Source: Endomychus coccineus (lineage: Eukaryota > Arthropoda > Insecta > Coleoptera > Endomychidae). From it: 64,000 nt of DNA. Shown here one piece after another: positions 23,640 through 33,575 of this stretch. A model generated the notes under the pieces. That model had not been told where the DNA came from, did no database searches, and saw only the letters and a list, made by a program, of their open reading frames with translations. A program made the translations under genes and the position numbers. The first letter of the stretch is position 1; every line of letters begins with the position of its first letter. The stretch covers positions 118,090,703 to 118,154,702 of the forward strand of contig OY294070.1 in NCBI GenBank assembly GCA_958510875.1, read 5' to 3'.

Positions 23640-24065
23640 AAGGAAAGGAATTTACTTGTCTGGATGGTGGATGTGCCTTTGCAGAAGGCAAGTTAATCAT
23701 CTACTTATCTATACCTGAATGGAATGTGATTTTGGTCTAATGCACACTGCACAGTTCAGATCAGATCAGTCATGAAAATGTCTGCTAATAATGAACTGAG
23801 CCGGCTACCCATAGGAAGACTTTAATTCTGTACATAAAATTTGACAATATTCTTGACTTAAGCATAGGTCAAAAGTTCTATTTCATAATGAGTTAAAAGA
23901 CTAATACGTGATATATCTAAAATGTTTTGGAATAAAGACTTACATTCTGTAGTTGGGATATTTGAAGATATGTTGGAAACATCAAAAGAAACTAGAAACC
24001 CAATAGTATGATCCAGGCTCTGAGAAATGTTCTGTGTAAGTATACCCAAGTGTAAAATGTCTTTG
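23640..24065 (-). pseudogene. Penelope-like reverse transcriptase fragment A
   Basis: On the minus strand the sequence gives GFLVSFDVSNISSNIPTTE (motif A of Penelope-like RTs), then SLPMGSRLSSLLADIFMTDL (MGSPLSPLLADIFM box) and RYR-stop-VDD, the catalytic YVDD box with Y lost to a stop, near 23710. A frameshift lies between the first two blocks. Neither the N-terminal part nor the GIY-YIG endonuclease is present; the neighbouring mariner copy 3 begins right after. The box residues differ from fragments B and C, so this is a separate lineage. Confidence 0.8.
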
Positions 24066-24552
24066 TTTAATGGGCCATAATTCGGTCATCTCCATAATTT
24101 AGGAATTTTAATCCATCTATGTATTAATAACGTAGTGTAAAGGGGTATCCAGAGTACGATAGGGGAAAATTCAGAGGGTAGGGTGGTTGAGGTAACGGTC
24201 AAAAAAAGCTAGACTGCAGATTTGCCAAAAACTCTAACAATTAAAAAAGATATGTCGTTTGGCGGGGATAGGCCACTAAAAATTGAGGAAAAATCGAATT
24301 TAAATCATACGGTTCTATAGATTTCTATGGCCGATGTCAGCGAAGTACACTCTAGTATCTCTTAATACTTATATTTTACACGGAATTATGTCCCATTAGA
24401 CAAAGAAAATATAAATTAAATACAAGAGATCATTCATTAATTTGCATTTCAGAGATATACGAAAATTCTAAATAAAGACAATATTTAAAAAATCAAAAGA
24501 AGAACAACCAAAAGAGGATCTATGAATTTTTCGGAATGTCATGATTCTTAAA
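24066..24552. other. No gene recognised
   Basis: Short AT-rich interval between the RT fragment and a mariner copy, with no motif or clear repeat. Confidence 0.4.
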
Positions 24553-25466
24553 CGAGGGCAAGGTGAAAAGTGAAACTGATGGCGCCACAATCGAAAATCT
24601 CATGCGACATTAGTGATGTACCATCTTTAACTAGAACGTGTTAAAACTTTCAGACTGACAAGTCATTCGGTTATATTTTGACACCCATCGAAAGCAAGCA
24701 ACCTTGAAGATTTTTGGAAACATGGAAAAAAGTGAATTTCTCGTCTTTATTAAACATTATTCCGTGCGTGGACTCTTCACCATTGATGGGAACGATTCAC
24801 AAGTTAGTAGTTTACTGATTTTCGTTGTGGTACAACGCCAGAAATACTCGATAATATCCATGGTATAATATTGGACCATCGGCGAGTGCACGAAATTGCT
24901 GAGGTTATGGACATCTCATTACCGAACGGGTACGGAACATTTTGCATACATTTTTGAATATGAGGAAGTTATCTGCCAGATGGGTGCCGCATTTGCTCTC
25001 TGTTGACAACAAACGCGACCGTGTGACAACTTCGAAGCAGTGTTTGGCGATGTTTAAGAGCGATAAGAAGAGTTATCTGCGTAACCGTGGGCGAAACATG
25101 GATCCATCACAACACACCAGATACCAAAGAACAATCGAAACAGGGGACTTGTCCTGGCGAATCGAAGCCGAAAAAGGCCAAAGTGGGCTTATCGGCCAAC
25201 AAAATCAATGCGTCAGTTTTTTTGGGATGCACACGATAAGGTCCATATCGATTACCTTGAAAAGGGAAAATACTATCGCCGGCGTATATTATGCAGAGCT
25301 GTTGGATCGATTCGAAGCCGATTTGAAGCGAAAAATTTGAAAAACGTTGGTCGAAAGGTATCGGGATACAAGGGGATTATGTTGTGTTGAGAAATAAAAT
25401 AAGTTTTGACCAAATAAATCATTTCTTGTTTCATTTTTCAGGGACTTTTTACATTGGCCTCGCTCG
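24553..25466 (+). mobile_element. mariner copy 4, multiple deletions
   Basis: The left TIR is CGAGGGCAAGGTGAAAAG; the right end reads CCTCGCTCG before TA and carries a small duplication. The left flank is AA rather than TA. The leader TGACACCCATCGAAAGC and start MEKSEFLVFIKHY are present. There are deletions after HYSVRG and in the linker. NMRKLSARWVPHLLSVDNKR is followed by a frameshifted DETWIHH region and a plus frame covering FFWDAHDKV and YYAELLDRFEADLKRK, fused straight to the C-terminal end. The second and third catalytic D region is deleted. Confidence 0.9.
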
Positions 25467-25474
25467 TACGTAGG

Positions 25475-25768
25475 TTTTCGGAATATCACTCGCATTCGTT
25501 ACTTGTGATGGAGTTTAGAATATCTATCAATAACGCTGATAATATAAAGATTCTTGACCCAATGGGATCTCCTATTTCAGCTACCATTGCTAACCTCGTT
25601 ATGGAATGCCTAGAGGAATCTGTAATAAATTCATTAGATTTTCAGCCTGTATTCTTTAAACGATATGTAGATGATTGCCTTATGTGTGTTCCCAACGATA
25701 AAGTTCAATATGTGATTAATAAATTCAACAATTTCCACTGTAAACTTCAATTCACTTGTGAAATATAA
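25475..25768 (+). pseudogene. Penelope-like reverse transcriptase, palm region (fragment B)
   Basis: The frame contains DPMGSPISATIANLVMECLE (the MGSPIS box) and VFFKRYVDDCLMC with the intact catalytic YVDD. Fingers and N-terminal domains are missing. After the stop at 25768 the homology continues in other frames (NINFLDMNIRHDADGKI; SWFTKE). The listed frame begins inside the mariner end and has no genuine start. Confidence 0.85.
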
Positions 25769-26162
25769 ATAAACAAAAACATAAATTTCCTAGATATGAA
25801 CATTAGGCATGATGCAGATGGAAAAATAAAAACTTCTTGGTTTACTAAAGAAGTTTGGTCTCAACGTTATCTTCATTTCAATTCCGTTGCACCAGCTTGT
25901 TATAAAAAAAAGTGTCATTAACAGCCTTACAGACCGCGCGGTGAAATTGTCCCACGCAGAAGACCGTCCCAAAAATTTAAAAATTGTTCGTAATACACTA
26001 GAAATGAATGGCTAGCCAAAAACGTTCTTCAATCCTATCATTAAAGAGAGAATAAACAAAATCTATAATGGTTCTTCATATAAAAATAACATAACAGGTA
26101 ATACAGACAATTATATAACTTTACCATACATTCCGGAGACCTCAGAAAAAATTAAGAAACGT

Positions 26163-26582
26163 TTGAAAAAGTACGATATAAATGTTGCGCATAAACCTAC
26201 TAACTGTGTTGGGAAATATTTCTCAAATCTAAAACCTGTAATACCTAAAGATAAACAAACCCACACAGTATATAAATTGAATTGTTTAGATTGTGATGGA
26301 ACTTATACTGGAATCTCTAAACAATATTTACAAAAAAGAATGTACGGCCATAAGTATAGCACAAGAAATAATAACTTAGAAAATTCCACCGCCCTTGCTA
26401 AACACTGCTTTGATTATAACCATCAGTTTGATTACAAAAATGTTAATATTTTAACTAAAGAAACCAATTATTATAAAAGATCTATCCTGGAGATGATTCA
26501 CATAAAACGGGATTCCAATTCTGTGAACCATAGGAATGATATTCAGGGATTGAGTCAGATTTATACTAACTTGATTGATTAA
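26163..26582 (+). pseudogene. GIY-YIG endonuclease domain of the Penelope-like element
   Basis: The 139-codon frame shows VYKLNCLDCDGTYTGISKQ then LQKRMYGHKYS, a GIY-YIG core (Y...GTYTG) with the conserved Arg and His after it. A Cys pair (NCLDC) and an upstream Cys resemble the zinc-binding insertion of Penelope-like endonucleases. ALAKHCFDYNHQFDYKN and ILEMIHIKRD with the catalytic-type Glu follow. The domain seems full length and unbroken, which contrasts with the decayed RT. It acts in target cleavage for retrotransposition. The start is internal, since it is normally fused to the RT. Confidence 0.88.
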
Positions 26583-26956
26583 AACTCTTGCAAATTCCTA
26601 CATGCGTCTTTATAATGTTAAAAGTATATTTTAGGAAGAACGCTTATAGTAAATTCCAATGCAGGTCTAAAACCTTCTCAAGTACGTCATAAATCTACAT
26701 CTGTTTCGAGTAAATATCAACAAATAGCTTCGAACTTCAGTTGCTTTGAGACCATTGCAATATGCGTTTGTATATTATGAGAATTTTACTGAACAGTGGA
26801 TTCTTGTTACAAAAAAATTATACTTTAATATTAACGATACAATTTTCGATTATTCGTGGTTCTGTTCGTTTCGACGGCGTGGGCTTTTTGATTGAAAATT
26901 GTGCGATATGGACGCTTGTGCTAATTAGTTTTAATTAACCTTTTTTTACATAATAA

Positions 26957-26998
26957 GTCTTCTGATGAAGGTCGTGAGACCGAATCGTACGTAAAGAC
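26957..26998 (+). ncRNA. Hammerhead ribozyme-like motif (type I), Penelope 3' region
   Basis: In order: GTCTT (26957-26961, stem I 5'), the core CTGATGA (26962-26968), one extra A, stem II GGTC/GACC closed by a GTGA tetraloop, the core GAA (26982-26984), a very short stem III around GTAC, and GTA with expected cleavage after 26993. Then follows AAGAC, which pairs perfectly with GTCTT to close stem I. The one clear deviation is T at 26985 where A15.1 is usual, giving a T-T mismatch with T26992; the extra A after the core is a second. It is probably weakened or inactive, but the architecture is complete. Confidence 0.65.
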
Positions 26999-27935
26999 GA
27001 AAATTTAAAACAGAGTGTTATTGTGACCTATTTCCCGAGAATTTTTATATAAATAACGCTGATGTATTACTCAATTTATAGGGTAAGGCATTATGACAAT
27101 TAAATTGTCAGAAGTTTCCTCGATCACATTTTGTACGTCATCAGAAAGTTGTGTGATGTAACCGACATCCATTTCATTGGAATATCGTATCTTCGATGTT
27201 GTAGTAAATCTACAGGATAAGAAAGGTGGAAAGTCGGGAAACTGGTGAATTAGAAATAATTACCTGTTCTGGATTTTTTCAGAGAACGTAACGTTAACAA
27301 GTGAGAAATAGAGGAAAGAAGAAATTGCATTAGAGCTTTATTGAAGTTATTTTTATTTGTTATCGGGGCCGCAGTTAACTCACTTAGGAGAGCTTGATTC
27401 TGTTAAGAAGCCCGAACGCTTATTTGTCCTGACTTTGAATTGTTGTATCGATTCTCAGACCTTTTAATTTCATCATGTGGTCACGAAAACCTTTTGCGAA
27501 TTACCAGAGCAGATAGTTCAACTTATAGTTCTCTCTTGAGCTCTTCTAACGCATTTATTCCAACCATTTACTGCATTCTTCAGTAGTTCACTCTGTAATT
27601 TATTGCTCAGCTTGATGCATAGAAAATTATAACCTGTAAACTATCTAAATCAGTCAGGGATTTAAAAAATGCCTGTATTCGATATACTTCATCCCGCAAA
27701 TTATCTGAGTTAAAATACTAATTCTACTAAATTTTCCCCGTTTTGGCAATTGTTCAAAATAGTGAAGGGAGAACATGAAAATAAAACTGCATTCTCCACT
27801 GAGAATAGTGTTGTTGTTTTAGTTTATAACGCTTAAGAAAATGGACTATAGTTGAGTGGAGAGTTTCAACATTGCATAATTTTTTTAATTCCTCACCATA
27901 CGTCGTATAAGTAGTATAGTAATAGGGCTAAAGAA
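26999..27935. other. No gene recognised
   Basis: The first part may be the end of the Penelope-like element. No conserved frame or repeat was seen beyond that. Confidence 0.35.
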
Positions 27936-28159
27936 GTTTCCAGGATTTTCACGGTAATATCAGTTTTTAGCCTTCCTAAATCCATGTACACTATTTTTGA
28001 GATGATGTCTGTATATGTATGTTCATTTGTAACCGATTGGTCGAACTAATTCGAATTTTTGCAAATCGCTGGTGTGGTGAAGATGTGAAATGTATTGTTT
28101 TGAGACGCCGTAGCCCCTTTGATGCTTTTGACATTTACCTTCTCCTAATTACGCGGCTT
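27936..28159. repeat. Dispersed repeat, second copy (see 14700-14960)
   Basis: Shares ACTATTTTTGAGATGATGTC, TTTTTGCAAATCGCT and TTGTTTTGAGACGCCGTAG-like blocks with 14700-14960 in the same order and strand. The foldback element at 28168 is inserted directly at its end. The class of the repeat is unknown. Confidence 0.5.
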
Positions 28160-28167
28160 CATCAAAT

Positions 28168-29831
28168 TTTATAGGCGAGGAAATAAAGCACAAAAAAGGA
28201 TTAAGTACAAAAAAAAATCGGATAAACCGATTTTGATAAAAAAAGTTTTAATCGATTCAGGAAGTCATTTAGAAAAAAGTTACCATTTTTTTTTCTTCTA
28301 ATGTGCATTTTAACATTTCTACAGAGGAAAATGCTTCCAGAAGATAATATTAAAAATGTTGAAAACATGTCCAAATATAGCTAAAATTTCTCACCCGGTA
28401 GTTTTTGGGGTCGCTGATCACGATTCCGGTGCCAGATTTCATCTACAACGCACCTGGGGCTCAGTACATCCAGGTAATATCGCCGTCTCCAGGGACTTCG
28501 GAAGAATCTTTTTTGCAATGGAGTGATACTTAGTGGGAAGGTTCTCTTGTGGTTGCACTCTGTGACCAAGACTTTCAATAGTCCCTTGGTGGCTTGGTGC
28601 TCAGGATACGTTGATGACCTAGGTCACCTCCATGGATTGATTTTTAATATGCTTTGAAACGCAACCAAATTCGTATTTCGGAGGTTTTTGGGGTCGCTGA
28701 ACACGATTCCGGTGCCGGATTTGAACTACGGCGCACCTGGGGATCAGAACATCCTTGTACGTCTCCAGGGAATTCGTGAAATTATCTTTTGGAATGGGAT
28801 GAAACCTGCTAGGGAGCATACGGGTCTTGACCAAGACTTTCAATAGTCACCTGGTGGTCAGGATACCCTGATGACCTAGGTCATCTCCATGGATTGTTTT
28901 TTAATATGCTTTGAAACGCAACCAAATTCGTATCTCGAAAGTTTTTTGGGCCGCTGAACACGATTCCGGAGTCGGAATCAATGTGTTGTCGGTAACAAAG
29001 AACTCAAAAAATACGTTTTGCACAGTTATCAACTTGATTGAATTTTTCAAGTGTGAAAAAAATAATAGTGGGAAAATTTTGATTTTAAATGTTGTAAATT
29101 TTAATAATTAGGTTTGATTTTTTAAGAATCAATCTGCAACAGATAAGTTTACAGGAAGAAACAACAAAAACAATATTGTAAAACACGAACTTTAACTTCA
29201 ACTTTTTGAATTATTTATTAAAAATATTGTATAAGTTAAAATCACGTAGTTTTATTATCATTCTTATTTTTATTATTTCTGATTCCGACTCCAGAATCGT
29301 GTTCAGCGATCCTAAAACTCTCGGAGATACGAATTTGGTTTTATTTCAGAGCATATTAAAAAACAATCCATGGAGATGACTTAGGTCATCAGAGTATCCT
29401 GACTACCAGGTGACTATTGAAGGTCATGGTCACAACCGGCAACCTCAAAAAAACCTTCCTCACAAGTTTCATCCCATTGCAAAAGATAATTTCACGAATT
29501 CCCTGAAGGCGACAATAGTACCAGGATGTCCTGATCCCCAGGTGCGCCGTAGTTCAAATCTGGCATCGGAATCGTGTTCAGCGACCGCAAAAATCCCCGG
29601 TTGACAAATTTTGGTTATATTTGGACATGTTTCCAACATTTTTAATATTATCTCCTGAAAGTGCATTCAAAGAGATGCAATTTCCTCTGTAGAAATGCTA
29701 AAATGCACATTAGAAGAAAAAAATGGTAACATTTTTTCTAAATGATTTCCTGAATCGATTAAAAAAAATTATCAAAATCGGTTCATCCGATTTTTTTTTC
29801 GACCTATTCTGCTTCACTTCCTCGCCTATTA
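28168..29831. mobile_element. Large foldback element (family A), flanked by an 8-bp direct repeat
   Basis: This is an imperfect palindrome with long arms (about 28168-28990 and 29280-29831) and an AT-rich centre. Outer ends are TATAGGCGAGGAAATAAAGC and, inverted, GCTTCACTTCCTCGCCTATT. Each arm is built of two to three related blocks containing GGTCGCTGAACACGATTCC, CTACGGCGCACCTGGGG and TGACCTAGGTCATC. The direct repeat CATCAAAT lies at 28160-28167 and 29832-29839 and looks like an 8-bp target duplication. Frames inside are by-products of the repeat (28381-28578, 28619-28843, 29410-29604). No transposase is encoded, so it must be non-autonomous. Confidence 0.85.
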
Positions 29832-29839
29832 CATCAAAT

Positions 29840-30324
29840 CTTTGAAACCTTTTTCTACCGCGTACGGTAAGCTCTAAGGCAAATCACAAAGAGAATCTTT
29901 CTTGTGTGAATTCAGTCAGGGAGTCAGAATAAAATTATTGTAAAAAATAATAGGCCCTACCTGTTAGGCACTCTTATCTTAAAAATTTAAATTAGTCAAT
30001 GCTGCATAAAAATAGCATTTAATAATATGAAGCCATACTTTGATATTCATATCAAAATATCATCGCGTCCTTCAAAAAATGGAATCAATATTTTGGCAAT
30101 AGCCTTTGTTAGTCAGATAATTCTCAAATCGCTTTTACTCGATAATGATGCGTTCCGTTAACCTTTTTTGTCAAGAAAAGACACCTATGATTTACCGCAC
30201 AATGTCTAAAAGTTCAAAACTCTTTAGATAATATGTCCCATCGTAATACTTTGCTGTCTTTCAGTTAAGTTAATTTAAAATATCTTACATTTCCTTCAGT
30301 GGAAATAGTGCTTACGATAACTTT
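29840..30324. other. No gene recognised
   Basis: AT-rich sequence between the foldback and a duplicated segment; nothing recognisable. Confidence 0.4.
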
Positions 30325-30775
30325 TTGTAATTTTCGATTTTTCAAAATTTCATGAGGGGTACTATGGAAAAATATCGATTTTGGTCGACCTCATCGATTC
30401 TGCTCAAAACTTCTTTCAATGAGATTTCGATGATGAGAAATAAGAAATTACCGTTAGTTTTAATCTCAGATTATGATTAACCATAGTACAGAGTGTCAAG
30501 ACCCTGAATTCTGCTTGTCCCATAGAGAGCGACCTTAATCAAAAATCATTTTGGTATATGGATTATATACTTATAGTTTGTATCGGCATCCTTCTGAGAT
30601 CCTTCTGAACAAAATTCAGCGCCAACTTTTTGGAATTTTCGATTCTTGCAAAATTTCATAAGGGGAAGAAGGTATGGAAAAATCTCGATTTTGGTCGATC
30701 TCACTGATTCTAATGAAACTTCGTTTCAATATGTTTTCGATGATGAGAAATTCGAAACTACCGTTAGTTTTGACC
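30325..30775. repeat. Duplicated ~145-bp segment, ~300 bp apart
   Basis: The blocks TTTTCGATTTT, AAAATTTCATGAGGGG, ATATCGATTTTGGTCGACC and AATTACCGTTAGTTTT at 30329-30473 recur with substitutions at 30629-30775. Order and orientation are the same. No coding content is seen. Confidence 0.7.
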
Positions 30776-32615
30776 TTACAGTTTTTCGACTGAAATCTAT
30801 AGTTCTTTTTGTATCATTATGACAACAGAATTTTCCCGGTTATAAATATAAATCACCAACATACATTTCAACCTGCAGAAGTGCAGAAATTATTATTTAA
30901 ATTGTTTTGAAGCATCGAAGTAGTGACGTCACATTTTTGTTCCTCGTCATAATAAGTCCTAAAAGTCAGGGCAGATACAGTTTCGTCCGGCTCGACCTTC
31001 ATATTTGTAGTCCTGGCGCATTGGAATATATTCGAAGTTAAATAGAACAATTGCCGCTTGGGGATAACATGTGTTTTTATATGTGTTCAGTTGATGTTAT
31101 TGCATCCAAAAATAAACTCACAAATAATCAACTAACCTAGAATTGCATCACTTGCGATTTACCAAATTTTGGTCTTATCCATACTTTCTTTACCTGTATG
31201 ACTTTCGTACGAAGGTGTATATTTGAAATTCTAGTGACGGACGAAAATGTATAACGTAATTTAGGCTAAAATGGATTACGGACGAACCTGTAATTGTTGG
31301 TTATAGATATCTCGTCCATGTATACAATGTAGTAAATATGCAATGTACGCAATCAAAATACGTAATATTATACAACATGCACTTGTTAACATTTTGGTGG
31401 ATTCTTATTGTTTGAAACGTCAGGGCTAATAAATTTTAACGGAGTAGAATTTAAAATCAAAGCTAGCTGGGAGCCTGGGAGTTAATGTAATAACGCATGG
31501 CTGTAGCGATTCCCTAGCGAGTGACAACGGAGTAAGCCATGATGGTGACGAAATTGCATATCAATTTCCTAGTCTTTTGATGTACCCAACAACGCTAACT
31601 TTTTTATTTTATCTGCTTTAACTTGCCAATTTTACACACTTTCGCTCTCTAGACCTGGTAAATAAATTATCCTTTGTTAATATCCAGGTGTTAGTACTTT
31701 TCATTTGAATAATTCCAGCGAAAAATCGTGTTACACAAGTATAAGTTCTTGGATGTCATTCTGCTCTTGTTATTGATTTGACAATTAATATCACGTATTG
31801 ACATTTTCCATATTCAACATAAATTCAAGGCGCATTTCACTAAGTGTTTTCCTCACTAATAACCATGCCGGATTATGATGTCATAATCTGCATAATATTG
31901 GTGACGTTGATGTTTTTTTTATACTACACGAGTGGAAACGAAGAACATCGTGTGGGCCAGCGGTGGAATGTTGGGAAAAGAAGCATTCGAATTTTTCTTG
32001 AACGTTTGGAGGTTATAGACGTAGGGAAAGATCTCACTAGGTTAAGAATTCCACAACTTCGCTGTTCGATGTTTGTATCTAATTTGTTCCAATTTCATGA
32101 TGATTGACTTTATAAACATAAACAATAATTCGTGATTTATTATTGATACAAAATAAATATGAACAACCTCTTTCAATTTTGAATTAATACTAACAATCAT
32201 AAATGCAAATGCTGTTGTTGCAAGAAACGTATTAGCGCAAGCGTTGCCAAAAATATTTCCGGCTTTATGATCCAAAAATGGCTGAAGTGGATCTTATCAA
32301 TTAAAAGTATCATGTTATCTTCATCATTTTTTTTTTAAATATTAAATTGATTTTGAGCGTATGTACGTAACATTTGTCTTTCTTCAACTACCGAATCGTT
32401 TGTGTATAAAATAGGAGCTGTGTTTATAGTTGTTGGCTGCGGCACAATTAAATACTTAAAAATTTATATGCCTGTGGACTAATTGTATGTAAAAGTAAGG
32501 AAAAAATATAGTACCTATTTGCAAAATAGCTATACCTTTCGTTACCCTACAGTGTAATTTATTTCGATAGAAAAGGAAATTTTGAATTTTCATTACCATA
32601 AACATTCACTTGGGA
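30776..32615. other. No recognised gene; small membrane-type ORF at 31844-32107
   Basis: The only frame of note is 31844-32107 (+). It has one strongly hydrophobic segment (VIICIILVTLMFFLYY) followed by a basic, charged stretch. An ATG (MPDYDV) lies just before the hydrophobic segment. No family is recognised and no neighbour supports it, so it may be chance in AT-rich DNA. A CCAAGCGGC-like SINE tail occurs at about 31051-31062 (minus). Confidence 0.3.
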
Positions 32616-32885
32616 TGCCATTTTGAAACGCACTTTATTCAGTCATAATATTTCTAATTTCCAGGTAAAAACACTTTCCAATTACACAAGAACACCTAAG
32701 GGACAGGTGCAATATATAATTTTCTACAAGAAACAGCTGAAGCTCTGTTAAATTCTAATATGTATCAACTGTCGCACTGAATACTGTGCCATTAAATCTA
32801 AACGGTATTGTCGAAAGCTACGTCTCTACTCTAAGTCTTTTGTTGATGACGTCGTACTTACGTTTATAGTATATAGAGGGAAACG
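32616..32885. repeat. Dispersed repeat of unknown class, copy 1
   Basis: Shares with 48371-48610 the ordered blocks ACTTTATTCAGTCATAA, ACATATAATT-like ATATAATTTTCTACAAGAAA, CTCTGTTAAATTCTAATAT, and GATGACGTC near the right end. The repeat is about 250 bp and without a reading frame. LTR or MITE origin cannot be decided. Confidence 0.6.
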
Positions 32886-33169
32886 TGTGAGCACTCCAGG
32901 GCAGGTCAAACCGGTGCTTTATAGATCAGGAAGAGCTGTTGGTACACGAAACAGAAAACCAACTTCTTGTGAAGCAATTTTAGCAATGGACCTCACATAA
33001 TCGCTCCATGAGGATACAGTTGGTGGTGATATCGAACATCTAGTAAAGGTCTTTCAAAGTGTTTTTTCATATTCTCAAATCTGATCGTAACTAGAGTCAC
33101 AGTAGATAGTGAAGATACATGATCTTTTTCCTTCTTGAGTGTTGGTCCTTTCCACCAGCTCTACCTCAG

Positions 33170-33575
33170 TCACTGGGAATCATGTCGGATGATGGTTTAC
33201 ATACATTCTGTAATTCTAGTCCCCTGTACTAGTCTATAAAGGTTCTTGACTGGTTGACTGTTGAACTCTTCAAGGGATAGTCTAGGCTGCTGGAATACTG
33301 TTTGTATTTTGCGATCTAACGCTTCGTGTTCCGATAGTCTACGTTTCTGTCTCTTTGTCCCGCATTGTCTGCAGGAAAGATTTTCATTATAGAGCCCCAT
33401 TTTATGGAAGTGTCATCTCATTGGGATGTATTCAATTATTGCTTAGACCTGGTCCTACTCATGTTGAGTAGTTTTCTGTTCGGGTTAGGACGAGCTTTAA
33501 TCTAGCGCTCTCTTTGTTGTTATTTGACACATTTCCGTATGCATCATCCTCAGACAACGCTTTTTGTCACTCCGA
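33170..33575 (-). pseudogene. LINE C-terminal tail with zinc-knuckle-like motif
   Basis: On the minus strand KLLNMSRTRSKQ is followed, after frameshifts, by MGLYNENLSCRQCGTKRQ, EALDRKIQTVF, and PVKNLYRLVQGTRI. This matches the end of RNase-H-bearing insect LINE ORF2 proteins, where CxxC is followed by H and C. The second half of the zinc motif is degraded here (RLSEHEALD). It may belong to the same broad group as the remnant at 5662-6060. Confidence 0.65.

Larger units (their letters stand above)
25475..26998 (+). mobile_element. Penelope-like element with GIY-YIG endonuclease and 3' hammerhead motif
   Basis: This is a 5'-truncated Penelope-like element abutting the right end of mariner copy 4. 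It contains the RT palm (25475-25768), a stop-ridden linker, an open GIY-YIG endonuclease frame (26163-26582), and a 3' region ending in a hammerhead-ribozyme-like motif at 26957-26998. Such ribozymes are known in the terminal repeats of Penelope-like elements. The upstream terminal repeat is lost. The true 3' boundary is not defined; it may extend past 27050. Confidence 0.85.

Noticed and set aside
28381..29604. Several frames of 60-75 codons with shared phrases (RDQRPQKLP, RVQRPQKPP)
   Set aside because: They are translations of the iterated foldback blocks; similar phrases appear at 10641 and 42759 for the same reason.
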